From positions 1-41,863 of the forward strand of contig JADRCO010000234.1 in the NCBI GenBank assembly GCA_021464525.1: 41,863 nt of DNA, read 5' to 3'. The DNA comes from Rhizophagus sp. LPA8_4_AMF. Its lineage: Eukaryota; Glomeromycota; Glomeromycetes; Glomerales; Glomeraceae. Below are positions 13,201-23,842 of the stretch, one piece after another. The position numbers and the translations under genes are program-made. Position 1 is the first letter of the stretch; every line of letters begins with the position of its first letter. The notes under the pieces were generated by a model. That model saw only the letters and a program-made list of their open reading frames with translations, did not search any database and was not told the origin of the DNA.

Positions 13201-13225
13201 AACAAATAATACCTTCGTTGTCCAT
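7289..13225 (-). CDS. XPO5: Exportin-5/Msn5 family nuclear export receptor (multi-exon)
   Basis: This is a spliced gene of roughly twenty exons giving an estimated 1,200-1,300 aa, near the usual exportin-5 length. The first seven exons fit in frame: 13213-13225, 12938-13017, 12654-12857, 12440-12577, 12102-12356, 11918-12021 and 11767-11839. The protein starts MDNEVLQNIVQALD. The N-terminal importin-beta-like part includes QSLILRHFGLHLLENAIKF and AKKEWPSRWNDM, matching exportin-5 (IVRHFGLQILEHVVKFRW and IKREWPQHWPDM in the human protein, from memory). Further matches are FPKYLELIYLISKHPS and an acidic FYMDLDFDSDND segment like the YSRMDFDSDEDF region. The frame closes with GLADLFD and TAA at 7289. 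Exportin-5 and yeast Msn5 carry cargo out of the nucleus with Ran-GTP: double-stranded RNA or pre-miRNA in animals, phosphoproteins and tRNA in yeast. Middle exon borders were not all fixed. The ATG lies 61 bp downstream of an inserted MITE. Confidence 0.88.
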
Positions 13226-13284
13226 TGAAATCGATAAATTAAATGAGTCATCGGTTTTAAATAAACGAATCTGCTATTTTTATA
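13226..13284 (-). promoter_or_regulatory. Short native leader of the exportin gene, abutting a MITE
   Basis: Only about 60 bp separate the exportin-5 ATG (13225) from the TA target site of the inverted-repeat element at 13287-13732. Unless the 5' UTR is under 60 nt, the transcription start lies inside the element or beyond it. This is an inference from spacing; no core promoter motif is clear. Confidence 0.4.
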
Positions 13285-13286
13285 TA

Positions 13287-13732
13287 CAGTCGACCCCCTA
13301 TATAGTCACCTCCTGTATAATCACATAATATAAAATTCCCCTAATAAACATATTAAAAAAACCTCCTCTATAGTCACAACATATGACTTTTTTTATAATC
13401 ACACCCTTTTTTTTCGGTCCCGAGAGGACCCCGGAAACTTATAATTGAACTCCCAGGTGAGCTTAAGGGTAAAAAGCATATAGAAAATTTGAGAATGTCC
13501 CAGTATAGTGTACAGGGTAAATTTAATAGTAAAGTCTTGACGATCATACTAAAAAAGGAAATGTCACACAAAAATTTTACACAAACACATGAAAAAATTT
13601 CCTTTTATATCCAACTAGCCAATAAGATTATGGGTAAATTAGATAGTAAAAATCTTCAAAATTGTATGGGAGTTCAATTATAAGTTTCCGGGGTCCTGTC
13701 CCGAGGGGTGTGACTATAAAGGAGGTTGACTG
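13287..13732. mobile_element. TA-flanked inverted-repeat MITE (copy 1)
   Basis: This 446-bp element is flanked by TA on both sides (13285-13286 and 13733-13734). The left end begins CAGTCGACCCCCTATATAGT and the right end reads back CAGTCAACCTCC, then TTTATAGTCACACC. A second internal inverted pair lies at about 13413-13457 (GGACCCCGGAAACTTATAAT) and 13670-13710. The left half also repeats the motif CTATAGTCAC in direct order. The TA duplication and CAGT tips fit the Tc1/mariner superfamily, non-autonomous. A second copy of the left half, reversed, is at 41357-41798. The ORFs inside it are by-products of the repeats. Confidence 0.88.
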
Positions 13733-13734
13733 TA

Positions 13735-15558
13735 TATCAAAATACCGAATTTGGAAAATGATCGTCGATATAACGGGATGAAAAGACTGATCGTCCACGT
13801 ATGACGTATCCGCAAAATTTTCATATATACATACATAAATGCAACTTTTCAGTGCAATAGAAATGTGCCAAATAATTTCTCTGATAAATTTATTATAGCC
13901 AAATGGCATGCAAATCAATAATCATTGACGATAAGATTGAAAATAAAGTTTTATTTATAATTTGACATGTAATCTAATCTACCTTGAAAAAAAAAGTCGA
14001 GAATCATTTTATAAACATAGAAATATAATAGGAAATCAAAAAGTAAAAATTTTGATGCGATAGATATCCGTTATATTGTTGATTCAAATTTAACAGACAC
14101 TTTTGATGATTCTTCGTGGTTGAAGAAATGTCTAGGTTGTAGTAATAAATATATCAAGATCGAATAATGTAGGAGACTGTTTAATATATTTACCGGCAGA
14201 TAATATATCTAGAGAGCTCTTAATGAGAACAGAAATGGAGATTATGGAAACACAGAGAAAATTAAACCGTATGAAAGTTAAACAATATAATATTTGACTT
14301 GCTTGGTTTAATTATTTGTGTTTATATCCCAATAATTTTTTAGAAAACTTTAACGTTAAGGAAATATCGAATGTTTTAACAAATAGGAGTAAATAAGAAC
14401 ATGCTTCTGAAAATTATATAAAATCTTTTTTTTTTAATGAGATTAAACTTATAACAAATAATGGGAAAATTTATAGAGTAGCGCAAAATTTTAAATCAGG
14501 TGAATTTATGAAAAACGTTAAAGGAGTTTCAATTGCTCTAATTTTTAGTTAAGTTATTATTCCGGATGGTTAAAAAGGATTTTATCGCTATTATTAAGAA
14601 AGTTTTGAAGAATCAAGCTCTAGGAAAGAATTAGATTATAGGAATTACATGCTATAAAAATTTCTTAAACAATTAATAGTTACAAGTTTATTTTCTAACA
14701 GATTCAAAATATAAAGATGAATTTTAAGTAGAAGCTATGAAGAAAGAATTGTATGAAGCAAATCAGGTTCAAATGATACAGGAATTATATGGAATAGTTT
14801 GTTAGTAGACGAATTAAATTTGAAATGGAATAATATCAATTTTGATGGCTATTACAGACGTTGGGCGAAAAATTTGACGTTTATATCAAATAAAGTGGAT
14901 TAGATCAATTAAAAACTTATTGTTACAAGTATAAGTTATAATATTAATTACGGAATCACGTTCAAATTGATTAAAAATGAAGTTATTGTCAACAGATTTA
15001 TTACGAATGGAGTTGTTACGAGAATACGAGCGTTTCGTTTAAAGAATTTTCTTCAATATTTACCGACATATAATATTTTATATAAGAGGAGAGTAAGTAG
15101 TAGTCATTCTTGCAAACTTCGGAGGTTTTGGCCAATTGGCCCTGTACCCCCCTCCCTATTACGCGAATTTTTACTATTAATAGTGTGTTTAAAAACTTTT
15201 AAAATAATTAGGGTATTGTTACACGTCGCACCTAAGATATTTGTTGGATTATTTAAATAATAAATCAACGGAGAATGTGACTTCTTTTTTTTTTAGGGGT
15301 ACTATACATAGGGGAGGTACTATGGCCCGCGATATACGGTATATTTATTACAATATTTAATAGTTTTAAATCATCAAAATTAAGCAATAAAACTAAATGC
15401 ATTATACTATAAATTGACTCTAGTACTATAAAATATTACGAATAAAAACTTCGAATAACAAGTTACAAAAAAGCTACAAAATATTGATTTATTATATAAA
15501 TTCATTATAAAAAGATTATTTATTAATGTAACAATAATTTTATAATAATTATCCACCA
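13735..15558. other. Decayed, gene-free region with coding-like fragments
   Basis: No intact ORF of note exists; the 97-aa frame at 14967-15260 shows no domain. Between about 14,090 and 14,950 short frames read like former protein (for example LVDELNLKWNNINFDG near 14,800 on the plus strand) but are broken by many stops and frame changes. I cannot assign the ancestor. Near 15,110-15,170 and 15,290-15,340 there are short GC-richer pieces (GTACCCCCCTCCC, GGGGAGGTACTATGGCCCGC) typical of old repeats. The 3' UTR of the Clr2-like gene lies at the right edge. Confidence 0.4.
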
Positions 15559-17543
15559 TTATCCTGCCATAAGCTGGGAATTTTCAAGATTATTAGATAG
15601 CATTTCAAACAAATCACTCTCCTTTTCTGATATTTCATCATCAAATTCATCTAAGAATGGAATAGTCGGTGAAATAATTATCGGATCAACTTTTCGTTGA
15701 ACTTCTATTACATCCATATGATCCAACTCGTCGTTATTTGTATGATTATCTTGGATGTCCTGTTTCATGTGTTGGGAAGTCGCATTTTCATTTTGTACTT
15801 TAAGTTTCTTTGTAGGAGTATTAGGTATTTTATCAAAATATATTGAATGCTTAGCCGTTTGTTTCCTAGCTATAGGTTGAGAGGGACTAGGTTCAGACTT
15901 GTTTGTCTCTTGTCTTTCCATTAATTTCTTCCTTTCTTTAAGGCTAACGGATTCATTAACTTCCATACTCTTATTAATGTGTGGAAACTCATCATAATAA
16001 CGACCGGAAATGTCTTTAAGTTCAATAAAATATTCTTTTTCTTCATCATTCAACTTGCTCCAACTGGTCTTATCACCTTTAGTAAACGCTTTTAAGTAAA
16101 TATCTCCATTAAATAATAACTTATTATCAAAATTTTTGTATATCGTGTTAATCTTGAATATCCTGATATTATCCCCTTTGGACTCAACATCATTCATTCT
16201 AACATAATCATCCTCCTTCAGAATTTCAGTACCAAAACATAACGTTTTGTAATGCGTATAATTTTCCATCTCCTGAAGTAATCGCCTTTCATTCGAATCT
16301 TCAATCTTTGATAGAAAATGTGGAGGCAATATATACTTATAAGAATCTAATGGAGTATAAGTTTTACTAATTCTCATAGCAGTATCATATGCTGAACAGA
16401 ATAGGTTGATAATGCGCATTAGTATCGGAGAACTTGTTCTTCGATTTGCATCTCTCATTTTATAAATTTTCTCTACAAGGCTCTCTGATGATAAAAGTAG
16501 CCAAGGAGCTATTTGCTCTTCTGACACTTTTTGAGTTCCAGCTATATTGAGAGGCTGCACTTTATAGTATAGATTATCAATAATCGGTCCTAAAGACACA
16601 TTATTTACGATTTGCGAAAACTTTTGTCGTTCAATAACATAACCCGGCCAGTGTTCAATCTTTACTTTGCTATTTCTCAATTCTTCTAAATAAGTTTCGG
16701 ATAGAACAAGTGGCGTTTTAATCCATACTATTTCTCCGTTTCGGCTGGAATGATTCGCATCAGGAAGAAGTTGTATTTTTGATCTTGAATATAAAACTAC
16801 TTGATTAGGAGTTGTAATAGGTGATGGAGCTTCATGAGACTCTCGCTCATTCTTTTCCACTTGATCAGATGAACTCTTTTTTGGCGTCCGTTGGTTAGGT
16901 CCTTGTGGTGTAGATTGTGTAGATCGTTTAGATTGCACTCTCCTCCTTGGAGTTGATTCTTTAGAACAATATTTGCATAAACAATGGGTGGATTGATCTG
17001 ACGCTAACCATAATAAATGGTCTTCAAATTCCGCGGGAGATCGAAACTTAATCGAGCCAAAACCTATGTATAAATTAATAGTGAATACCTATTATAAATA
17101 TTCCTTTGAAAGCATTCATTCAATACTCACCGAACAAATACGTGTCCGTCCTATATTTTTTTGGTTCATGAACATAATTCTTGACATGTTCGAAAAGTTT
17201 ATAACCTTCAGGCAAATCAGTTAATACTTCTAAAAGGTTAAATAAGAAAGATAATTAATAAAATAATTACAGTTGAGACACTATTACAATTGAACTTACC
17301 ATTATTAATTACAATATTTTTGTTAACCTTTTTTAACTCACGCGCTAATGCAGCGCCAAGCTTGGCACAGTAAAGGTCCCATTTCGTTTCCCTCCTTCTG
17401 ACAGGCCTATAATAAAATTGTTTTCCTTCTTCATCGGGAGTACCGGGACTGGTATTAGTTGGTAAATGGTCGCTGGTAGCATCAGTTGCAGTAACTGTTA
17501 GACCTGCTGATACGACTTTTACATTAACAAAATTGTACTTCAT
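15559..17543 (-). CDS. clr2: Clr2-like transcription-silencing protein (SHREC subunit), 3 exons
   Basis: Three exons join in frame: 17300-17543, 17131-17229 and 15559-17063 (1,848 nt, 615 aa), with GT/AG borders. An N-terminal module at about residues 82-148 reads LPEGYKLFEHVKN, RTDTYLFG, FRSPAEFEDHLLWLA and CLCKYC, which is the Clr2 transcription-silencing domain pattern including its C-x-C-x-x-C end. A second module starts at about residue 222 (RNGEIVWIKTPL, IEHWPGYVIE) and continues through the conserved C-terminal Clr2 region. In fission yeast Clr2 belongs to SHREC with Clr1, Clr3 deacetylase and Mit1 remodeller and is needed for heterochromatic silencing. The tail (from about residue 490) is charged and probably disordered. 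The start is the first ATG before exon 1 (MKYNFVNVKVVSAG). Transcription starts near the MITE at 17733-18343. Confidence 0.85.
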
Positions 17544-19151
17544 TATTTCTAAACTTCCAATGGTTTTATTCTTAATAGATCTTAAACCAACTTGTCAAGA
17601 TCTAGAGTGTAGACAAATGTAAATGTAATTGATTGTTTACAAAATAGGTTTGTGTATCAATATATATATCGCGTAATATGCGTCGATCACTTACTTATCC
17701 AATTAATAATTTCTAATTAGGTAACATAATTTAACAGGGCGGACATACTTTATATCACCTTGCCGATCATTTGTTGATCAAATATAACAATTTATTAAAA
17801 AGTCATGAATTTTTTTAAATAACTTACTAAAATATTAGTAAAAATATTATGAAAATTATTATAAAAATCCTATTTTAACATAATATTGTTATATACTTTT
17901 AATAATACAATTTAATATATTTGTTATAATATATTATTTAAATGTGATAATACGGAATCACCAGACAAAAGTTGATGGGCGAAAGTGAATATGCATGGGC
18001 GAACCTTGAAATTTTGCACAAATGTTCTTTTTATTATATATGATATACAGCAAAAATAATACAACGATTGGGTCCATAATACAGGTTTTTTATTAATTGA
18101 GAATTTACACAAATAAACGTCACGAGGCTTAATAAATTAATGCCACGAAATTTAATAAATAAAAATCGCCAGTATTAAAAGTGTTATTAATGTTCTTATT
18201 TAAATAATCAAATTCCGAAGTTAAACTAAGTTATTCCTAAAAAAAATTACTTATAAACGGTATTTTTTTCATGTGATAAGATTAAATAAATGATCGACAA
18301 ATGATCGGCAATACGGTGATAATACGAGGATGTCCGCCCTGTTACATAATTTAGTATTTATCATTCAATTGAAATTAATCATTTGACGCATTTTCAATCT
18401 CTTAATCAATCAGTATATAATGATATAGTAATTAAATATCGAATTATCGTTTCAAAATACTGTAAAGGCTAAAATTTATGGGAAGCTCGGCCGCAAAATT
18501 GAAGGTTTCAGGATTGTACTACCACAAATCATACGCCAAAATTAGGTCGCAGAGCGAGAATTTGAAGAAGATAATCTTGATACATGAACAACGATAGCAC
18601 GAAAATCACGTGAAAAAGGTTATTTTTTGTTTATAATTAAAGCAGTAAAAAACCTGTAAAATAATTTTTTTTGGAAAACAATAAATAATAATTTTATTTT
18701 TTCATCAATCGCGTTTTCAAATGTTTCTTGATAACAGATAGGGATGTCTGATGATATACTATTACGATAATAATGGAAAGAAACGTGTTATGCATTCTGC
18801 AAGTCGGCGATAAGAAAAAAAAAGTTGCCTAAAATCAGCTTTGACTTATGTAAATGTGCAGAAATTTCAGGGGCCTTTTTTAACATACAATACTTTTAGC
18901 TCTTGTGTCATAATTTGTGTAATTTTTTAACTTGGTACTATCGATAACGCCAAAGTATACTTTTTCTAATTCGGTAATTGAATATAATTTAGATTTAATA
19001 AATCGACTATATCTATCTATCGATTTTTTTTCAACCCATTCTTCCTTCATTCAGTCGTTTTATATTAAGACGTTTTATAAGCGTATTTTTTTTTTTAAAA
19101 AAAAAAAATTTTTTCCTTGTAAATTATATAAATATTACTCATATTAACATA
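17544..19151. other. Divergent promoter region between the Clr2-like and GPAT genes
   Basis: The two genes are transcribed away from each other across about 1.6 kb. A 611-bp inverted-repeat transposon relic takes up 17733-18343. The rest is AT-rich, with a slightly GC-richer fragment at 18,480-18,620 (AGCTCGGCCGC, GGTCGCAGAGCGAG) that I cannot identify. A long T/A switch (T12 A12) at about 19,088-19,110 lies just upstream of the GPAT ATG. The 71-aa ORF at 18932-19147 has no recognisable features. Confidence 0.55.
17733..18343. mobile_element. Mutator-like MITE with 9-bp target duplication
   Basis: The ends are inverted: left AACAGGGCGGACAT, and the right end read on the other strand is also AACAGGGCGGACAT. 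Similarity continues inward for about 60 bp with a few mismatches (shared TATCACC, TTGCCGATCATTTGT, GATCA). The flanks carry a 9-bp direct duplication, ACATAATTT, at 17724-17732 and 18344-18352. A 9-bp duplication with long TIRs fits a non-autonomous Mutator-like element. No transposase is seen inside. It begins 190 bp upstream of the Clr2-like start codon. Confidence 0.85.
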
Positions 19152-21263
19152 ATGTCGATAGTAAGAAGGATATTTTACTCAATAATAAGGTTTTTTGCAA
19201 AAATAATCTTTACTATATTTTATCGAGACCATGGAGCATTTCATCGAGAAAATTTTCCGAAAGACGATGGCACACCAATATTATTTATAGCAGCACCACA
19301 TGGAAATTTTTTAATGGATGCAATAACAATTTTTGTAGCTTGCCCACGAAATATGTATTTCTTAAGTGCAAAATCGAATTTTAATTATCCAATATTTGGA
19401 ACAATTATAACGATACTTGGATGTATACCAGTAACGAGACCACAAGACGCAGAAAGAATTAATGGGGATGGGTTAGTTAAAGTTATAGATGAAGGAAAAA
19501 AAGTAACGGGAGAAGGACTTGGAAAAGTATTACAAGTAGGTGATACACTTTATGTTGAATTTGAAAGGCCTAATGATAACGAAATGTTAAAAGAAGCTAG
19601 CGGAACAGTAGAAGAAATTATTAATGATGATTTAGTACGTATAAAAGAACCTGGAATGAAATGGTTGACAAAAGGAAGAAGAAAAGGAAAATTTAGAAGA
19701 TTAGTTGAATACGGCAATGTATTTATTAGAGTTGAAAGAGGTAATACAATAAAAACGTTGGAAGGGCTAAATATTTTACCAAAATCAGTAACACAAAGCG
19801 TAAGCAGAAGTTGGGATAGGTTATCATCTTCACCTGGTAAATTACCTTTTCCAATCAACGATGACCAACCTGATGAAATCGTAGTGTGTCCACAGAATCC
19901 CGAAGCAACGGAAAGAACACCTCTGTTAAATGCTAGTGAATCTTCTTCATATCATAAAACCCAATCTTCATCCAGACCAACATCAACTTATAAACCAAAT
20001 TTTCCTTCTGTGCCAGATATACCCACAACATATTCTTATATTCATATGCCACCACATTCAGAAGTATATTCGGCAGTATATAATCATTTTTCAAAATCAC
20101 AATGTGTTGCAATATTTCCTGAAGGAACTTCACATGATAATGAACATATGTTATCATTAAAATATGGTTGTGCTGTAATGAGTTTAGGTTATTTGGCCTC
20201 AAAAGAACCTGATGCTTTTGGTAAAGAAAGGAAATTAAAAATTGTACCTTGCGGATTGAATTTTTTTAATCGTCATAGATTTAGAAGTCGTGTGTTTGTT
20301 GATGTTGGTCAACCGATTGAAATTGAACGAAGATTAGTTGATTTATATAGATCTGGTGGTGAAGGAAAGCGCCAAGCTTGTCAAGAACTTTTGAAAACTA
20401 TTCAAACTTCATTGGCTGAGTTAACTGTTAATGCTCCAGATTATAATACTCTTTTGTTCTTTAAGACTGCTTCACGTTTATATCGAGAAAATTTACCAAG
20501 TGAATTAAGTTTTTCTGAAAAATTAGCATTGTTAAGGAAAATAGCTAAAGTAAGTAAAAGATTTTCTTTTTTTCTTCCTCATCTGTATTACATCTATAAT
20601 TAAATTTCTTTTTGTTTATCTCATAAATAGAAATATACAGCGAATACACCACCAACGGATGAAGCCCGTAAATTAAAATATGAAGTTGTTATGTATATAC
20701 AAAAACTTCGTAGTCATCGATTATCACCACCACACATGTCCACGACGCCAGTATCGTTATTTTTATATTTACCATTACTCGTAATTCTTTTTATATTAAC
20801 AATGCCAGGATTAATTTTATTTTCGCCAATTGGATTAATAGCGAAATATGTTGGTAAAAAACAAGGAGAAAATGCAATGTTATATGATGATAATTCATTA
20901 GCAATAACAAGATGGCCAGGTAGAGATGTTATAGCAACATGGAAAATGATGTCAGGATTGGTATTATTCATTACTTTTGATATAATATATTCTATTATTA
21001 TGGTACATTTCATTAGAAGATGTAATTTGTATGAACTTCACGGTCGTAAAGATATTTTCATACTTGGGTTTTGTATATTTGCATTTTTTTGGACTTTTAT
21101 TGCTTATACTACTATTTTATTATGGGAAAGATTGTGTTGGGTTGGCAAAAGAACCTGGGTTGGTGTTTGGAGTTTATTTAATCCAAGAGAACGTAAATCA
21201 TTAACTTCTTGGAGAAATGAGTTAATTATTAGAGTTTGTAGATGGGTTGATAATGGAGAATAA
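19152..21263 (+). CDS. SCT1: Glycerol-3-phosphate/DHAP O-acyltransferase, 2 exons
   Basis: Exons 19152-20549 and 20631-21263 join in phase 0 (676 aa); the unspliced frame stops inside the 81-nt intron. The enzyme attaches the first acyl chain to glycerol-3-phosphate (or DHAP), the opening step of phospholipid and triacylglycerol synthesis in the ER. Acyltransferase motifs appear in order: AAPHGNFLMD (H50 and D56), LGCIPVTRPQ (about 93-102), IFPEGTSHDNEH (about 321-332) and IVPCGLNFFNRHRF (about 364-377). The long insert between motifs II and III is typical of yeast Gpt2/Sct1. An N-terminal hydrophobic stretch (about 4-24) and three hydrophobic segments after residue 505 would anchor it in the membrane. 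The length is slightly below yeast Gpt2/Sct1 (about 740-760 aa, from memory). These fungi depend on host lipid, so a lysolipid-making acyltransferase is of metabolic interest. The start is the first ATG. Confidence 0.93.
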
Positions 21264-21847
21264 ATTATTTTCATATTTATTTATATTGGTTAGATAGAAA
21301 ACCTAGAATTGAACAAAATTAAATTAATTATATACTTTTGAGACTTACAGCATTTATTTATATATTTATACATGTATTATTTTCTTACAATTATTTTCCT
21401 TTGTATTTTATTTATTATATATTTGTATTACATCTTTTGTTTATATTTTGATGACTACATCTTTTGATTTCTGAATAAATTTTTAAATAAGGGTGTATAT
21501 ATTTTAAATTTATATATTCTCTTTCATCCATTCACATAAAATTTCTTGAAACAACTCTGAACAACTCTCTGTGATATAGAGTTAATGCTGATATCCGGAT
21601 ATCCGAAGTAATATTTTGTGTACAATAGATCTATTACTGTTGAACTAAATTTCTTAAATCATCAACTTTATGGTGAATATTTATTCTAACATTTTTCGTT
21701 TCAAGTGTTTATTCATAACAATTTTATTGAATACTCAAAATATTTTTTTAAGCGGATACCGACTCAAATCTATTGAAAAGTCTAAATCAAATATTATCTT
21801 AATCAACTTCCAACCAAAATTAATTTGTAATGTGTAGTGCTGTACTT
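21264..21847. other. Intergenic region between convergent genes
   Basis: It contains the two 3' UTRs of the GPAT gene (+) and the Nur1-like gene (-). It is AT-rich with AATAAA-like signals near 21,472. A short palindrome, ATATCCGGATAT, lies near 21,590. Nothing else is recognised. Confidence 0.6.
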
Positions 21848-22729
21848 TCATGTTGTACCAAGTTCAGTAACCCACGGATTATCGAATTTCCTAGGAAACT
21901 TATAATGTTCATAATCCGACTTGATATATAACAATTCTTTCATCATCTCTTCTTGTGACATTGTTTGAGTTTCAACATTTTTCTTTCGTCGGAATAATCT
22001 TGGTTTAACAAATTTCATATCATATTCACGTTGGATCTCTCTAAATACAATTTCCTTACTTCGGATAAGTGTAATAAATTTTTCTGTATAGAAATACATC
22101 TGTAAAGTCAAGAATCCAGCCAATATTATGCTGAATATTTCAGTACCCTTGTTCATAAGCATAAGGATTCCGACTTGTACTGGTGAGAATCCATAGAGTA
22201 AATTAAGAGAAAACTTATTTGGATTCCATATGCAGATTTCCCAAACTTTTTGTCCTTCTTTATATGGTTCGGCATAACTCAACTCATAATACTGCTGGTG
22301 TCTATTAAAAAAAAAGGAATTGTTATTAAGATATTGAATCATCTTTTAAGTTAAAAACAAAATTAAATAATCTTCTCACATAAAATATCCAAGGCGATTT
22401 CGAGTATACCACGGCAAGTTTATACCAACTAGATTAATATTTGGGTTATTTGGAATTTCATCCTTCTTTTGAGAAAAAAAATGATATATCTTATAACTCC
22501 ACCACCACAGATATATTACGTTTAGAATACTAAATGTCAGCAGAATATATTCAATTGTGGAATATTTATCTACATACAAGTACCTCATTATAATGAGAAT
22601 AATATTCAGTAAAAAGGCTACAAAACAGCCCATAATATTTTGCCAACTATTCAAATCTAATGAAATATATGTATCAACAAGCACAGTAAAACAATCGCTG
22701 AGCGTTAACTTTTCTTCCTCGTCATCCAT
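21848..22729 (-). CDS. NUR1: Nur1/Mug154-like nuclear rim protein (DUF2418), 2 exons
   Basis: Exons 22380-22729 and 21848-22301 join in frame (267 aa). The splice makes GYFIHQQYYELSY and removes a 78-nt intron. Hydrophobic segments lie at about residues 28-50 and 60-80, and again at about 165-192 (FSPVQVGILMLMNKG and IILAGFLTLQMYFY). The DUF2418 signature is clear: an aromatic WWWSYKIYHFF segment, WEICIWNPNKFSLNLLYGFSP (the L-Y-x-x-S-P motif), then IVFREIQREYDMKFVKPRLF. In yeast and fission yeast Nur1 is an inner nuclear membrane protein that works with the LEM protein Heh1/Lem2 to tether rDNA or heterochromatin at the periphery. The N-terminus is acidic (MDDEEEK). The ATG choice is clear because stops precede it. 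Confidence 0.82.
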
Positions 22730-23842
22730 ATTAGTAGTTTGCTTCCCGTGTCTTTATATTTTATGTTATTTAATTTAGTGGAAATAAACGATTTTGAAAG
22801 TTGAATTTAAAGTACTGTAGACCGTAGTATAATTAATGTTATAAAAATCTCTTTATGTTGCACGTGATCTGATTTTATCGGAAATTCACATGACACAATG
22901 AGTCGACTCTGTCGATTCTAAATTAAAAAAAACTATTTTATTTTTAACCATAAAAACCATTCTGAGACTTCTCAAGAACCGACTCAAAGTTGCGTCATCA
23001 GTCAAGCTTTTGACGATCACATACCAACTGTCGTTTGTGATTCTGCAGATTTTTATACAAGAAATTGGATATGATATTTTATTCAAGAAATGATATATGA
23101 ACTTTATTTTCAATAATTACATCTACTTTTTTATGATAAATTTTGAAAATGGATTAGTCCATCATAAAGAATAATAGTGAAGACCTCCATCGGCATTGGA
23201 CTGTGCAGTAGAAGTTATAGAAGTTTCAACCAATGGATGACTGCAATGCTTTGCCCAGTATTGGACTATCAATCACCGAATAATGCCTTTCAAATGGGAT
23301 GGTCTTTAGGATAATATGTAAAACATTATGAGGGACAACAAAGAACTATTACAAGTAGTTCACTTCTGTGAAGCAAAATACGTTGTTATCATTTGCTGAC
23401 GATGTAATTAGAGTATTAGACTGCTAAAAATTGCTAAAGAATTCTGAAATCTAGAAAATGTGAAATGATACCTAACCAATGAATGAACTTGGACTTTCAG
23501 AATTACCTGTTTATAATGACTATTTGAACGAAAAATAAAAGAGATCTATATATATGTTAAACAGTTAAAGTCCAGCTTTGACTAAACTTTTCATTCAAAC
23601 CAATAATAGTTGGATAGGAGATAATGCTGAAGGAGCAACGCGTACTACATGACAATATTGTTTCAAACCATAAAATAGTTTTTTTTACAGCGAAACACTA
23701 GCGAAACTAAAATTTAACTTTCTTTAAAAGAAATAAATACATATAATACGTATAAAAAAAAGTTGTCTTTATAGGCATGAATATTTGCATAATAATTTCG
23801 AACAGAAAATTTGATTTATAATTTACATTATATATTTGCCGA
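22730..23842. other. Intergenic region with possible decayed coding DNA
   Basis: From about 23,150 to 23,700 composition is less AT-biased than the flanks, and plus-strand frames give short protein-like stretches (for example LSFADDVIRVLDC near 23,390) broken by stops. I cannot identify the ancestor. The 75-aa ORF at 22886-23113 (-) shows no domain. The promoter of the Nur1-like gene must lie at the left edge. Confidence 0.35.

Noticed and set aside
13489-13918. 64-aa (+) and 96-aa (-) ORFs
   Set aside because: They lie in or overlap the inverted-repeat element and its flank, with no protein signature.
15559-16938. 459-aa ORF starting at a GTG (16938) taken as a whole gene
   Set aside because: The same frame continues upstream through a splice acceptor at 17063 and two more exons that complete the Clr2 silencing domain; GTG is just an internal valine.
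19550-19858. 102-aa minus-strand ORF
   Set aside because: It lies opposite the GPAT gene and shows no motif; it is an antisense shadow.
20531-20603. GPAT ending at 20603 (tail FSFFLPHLYYIYN)
   Set aside because: That tail is intron read-through; the GTAAGT donor at 20550 joins the acceptor before 20631 and adds the membrane-spanning C-terminus.
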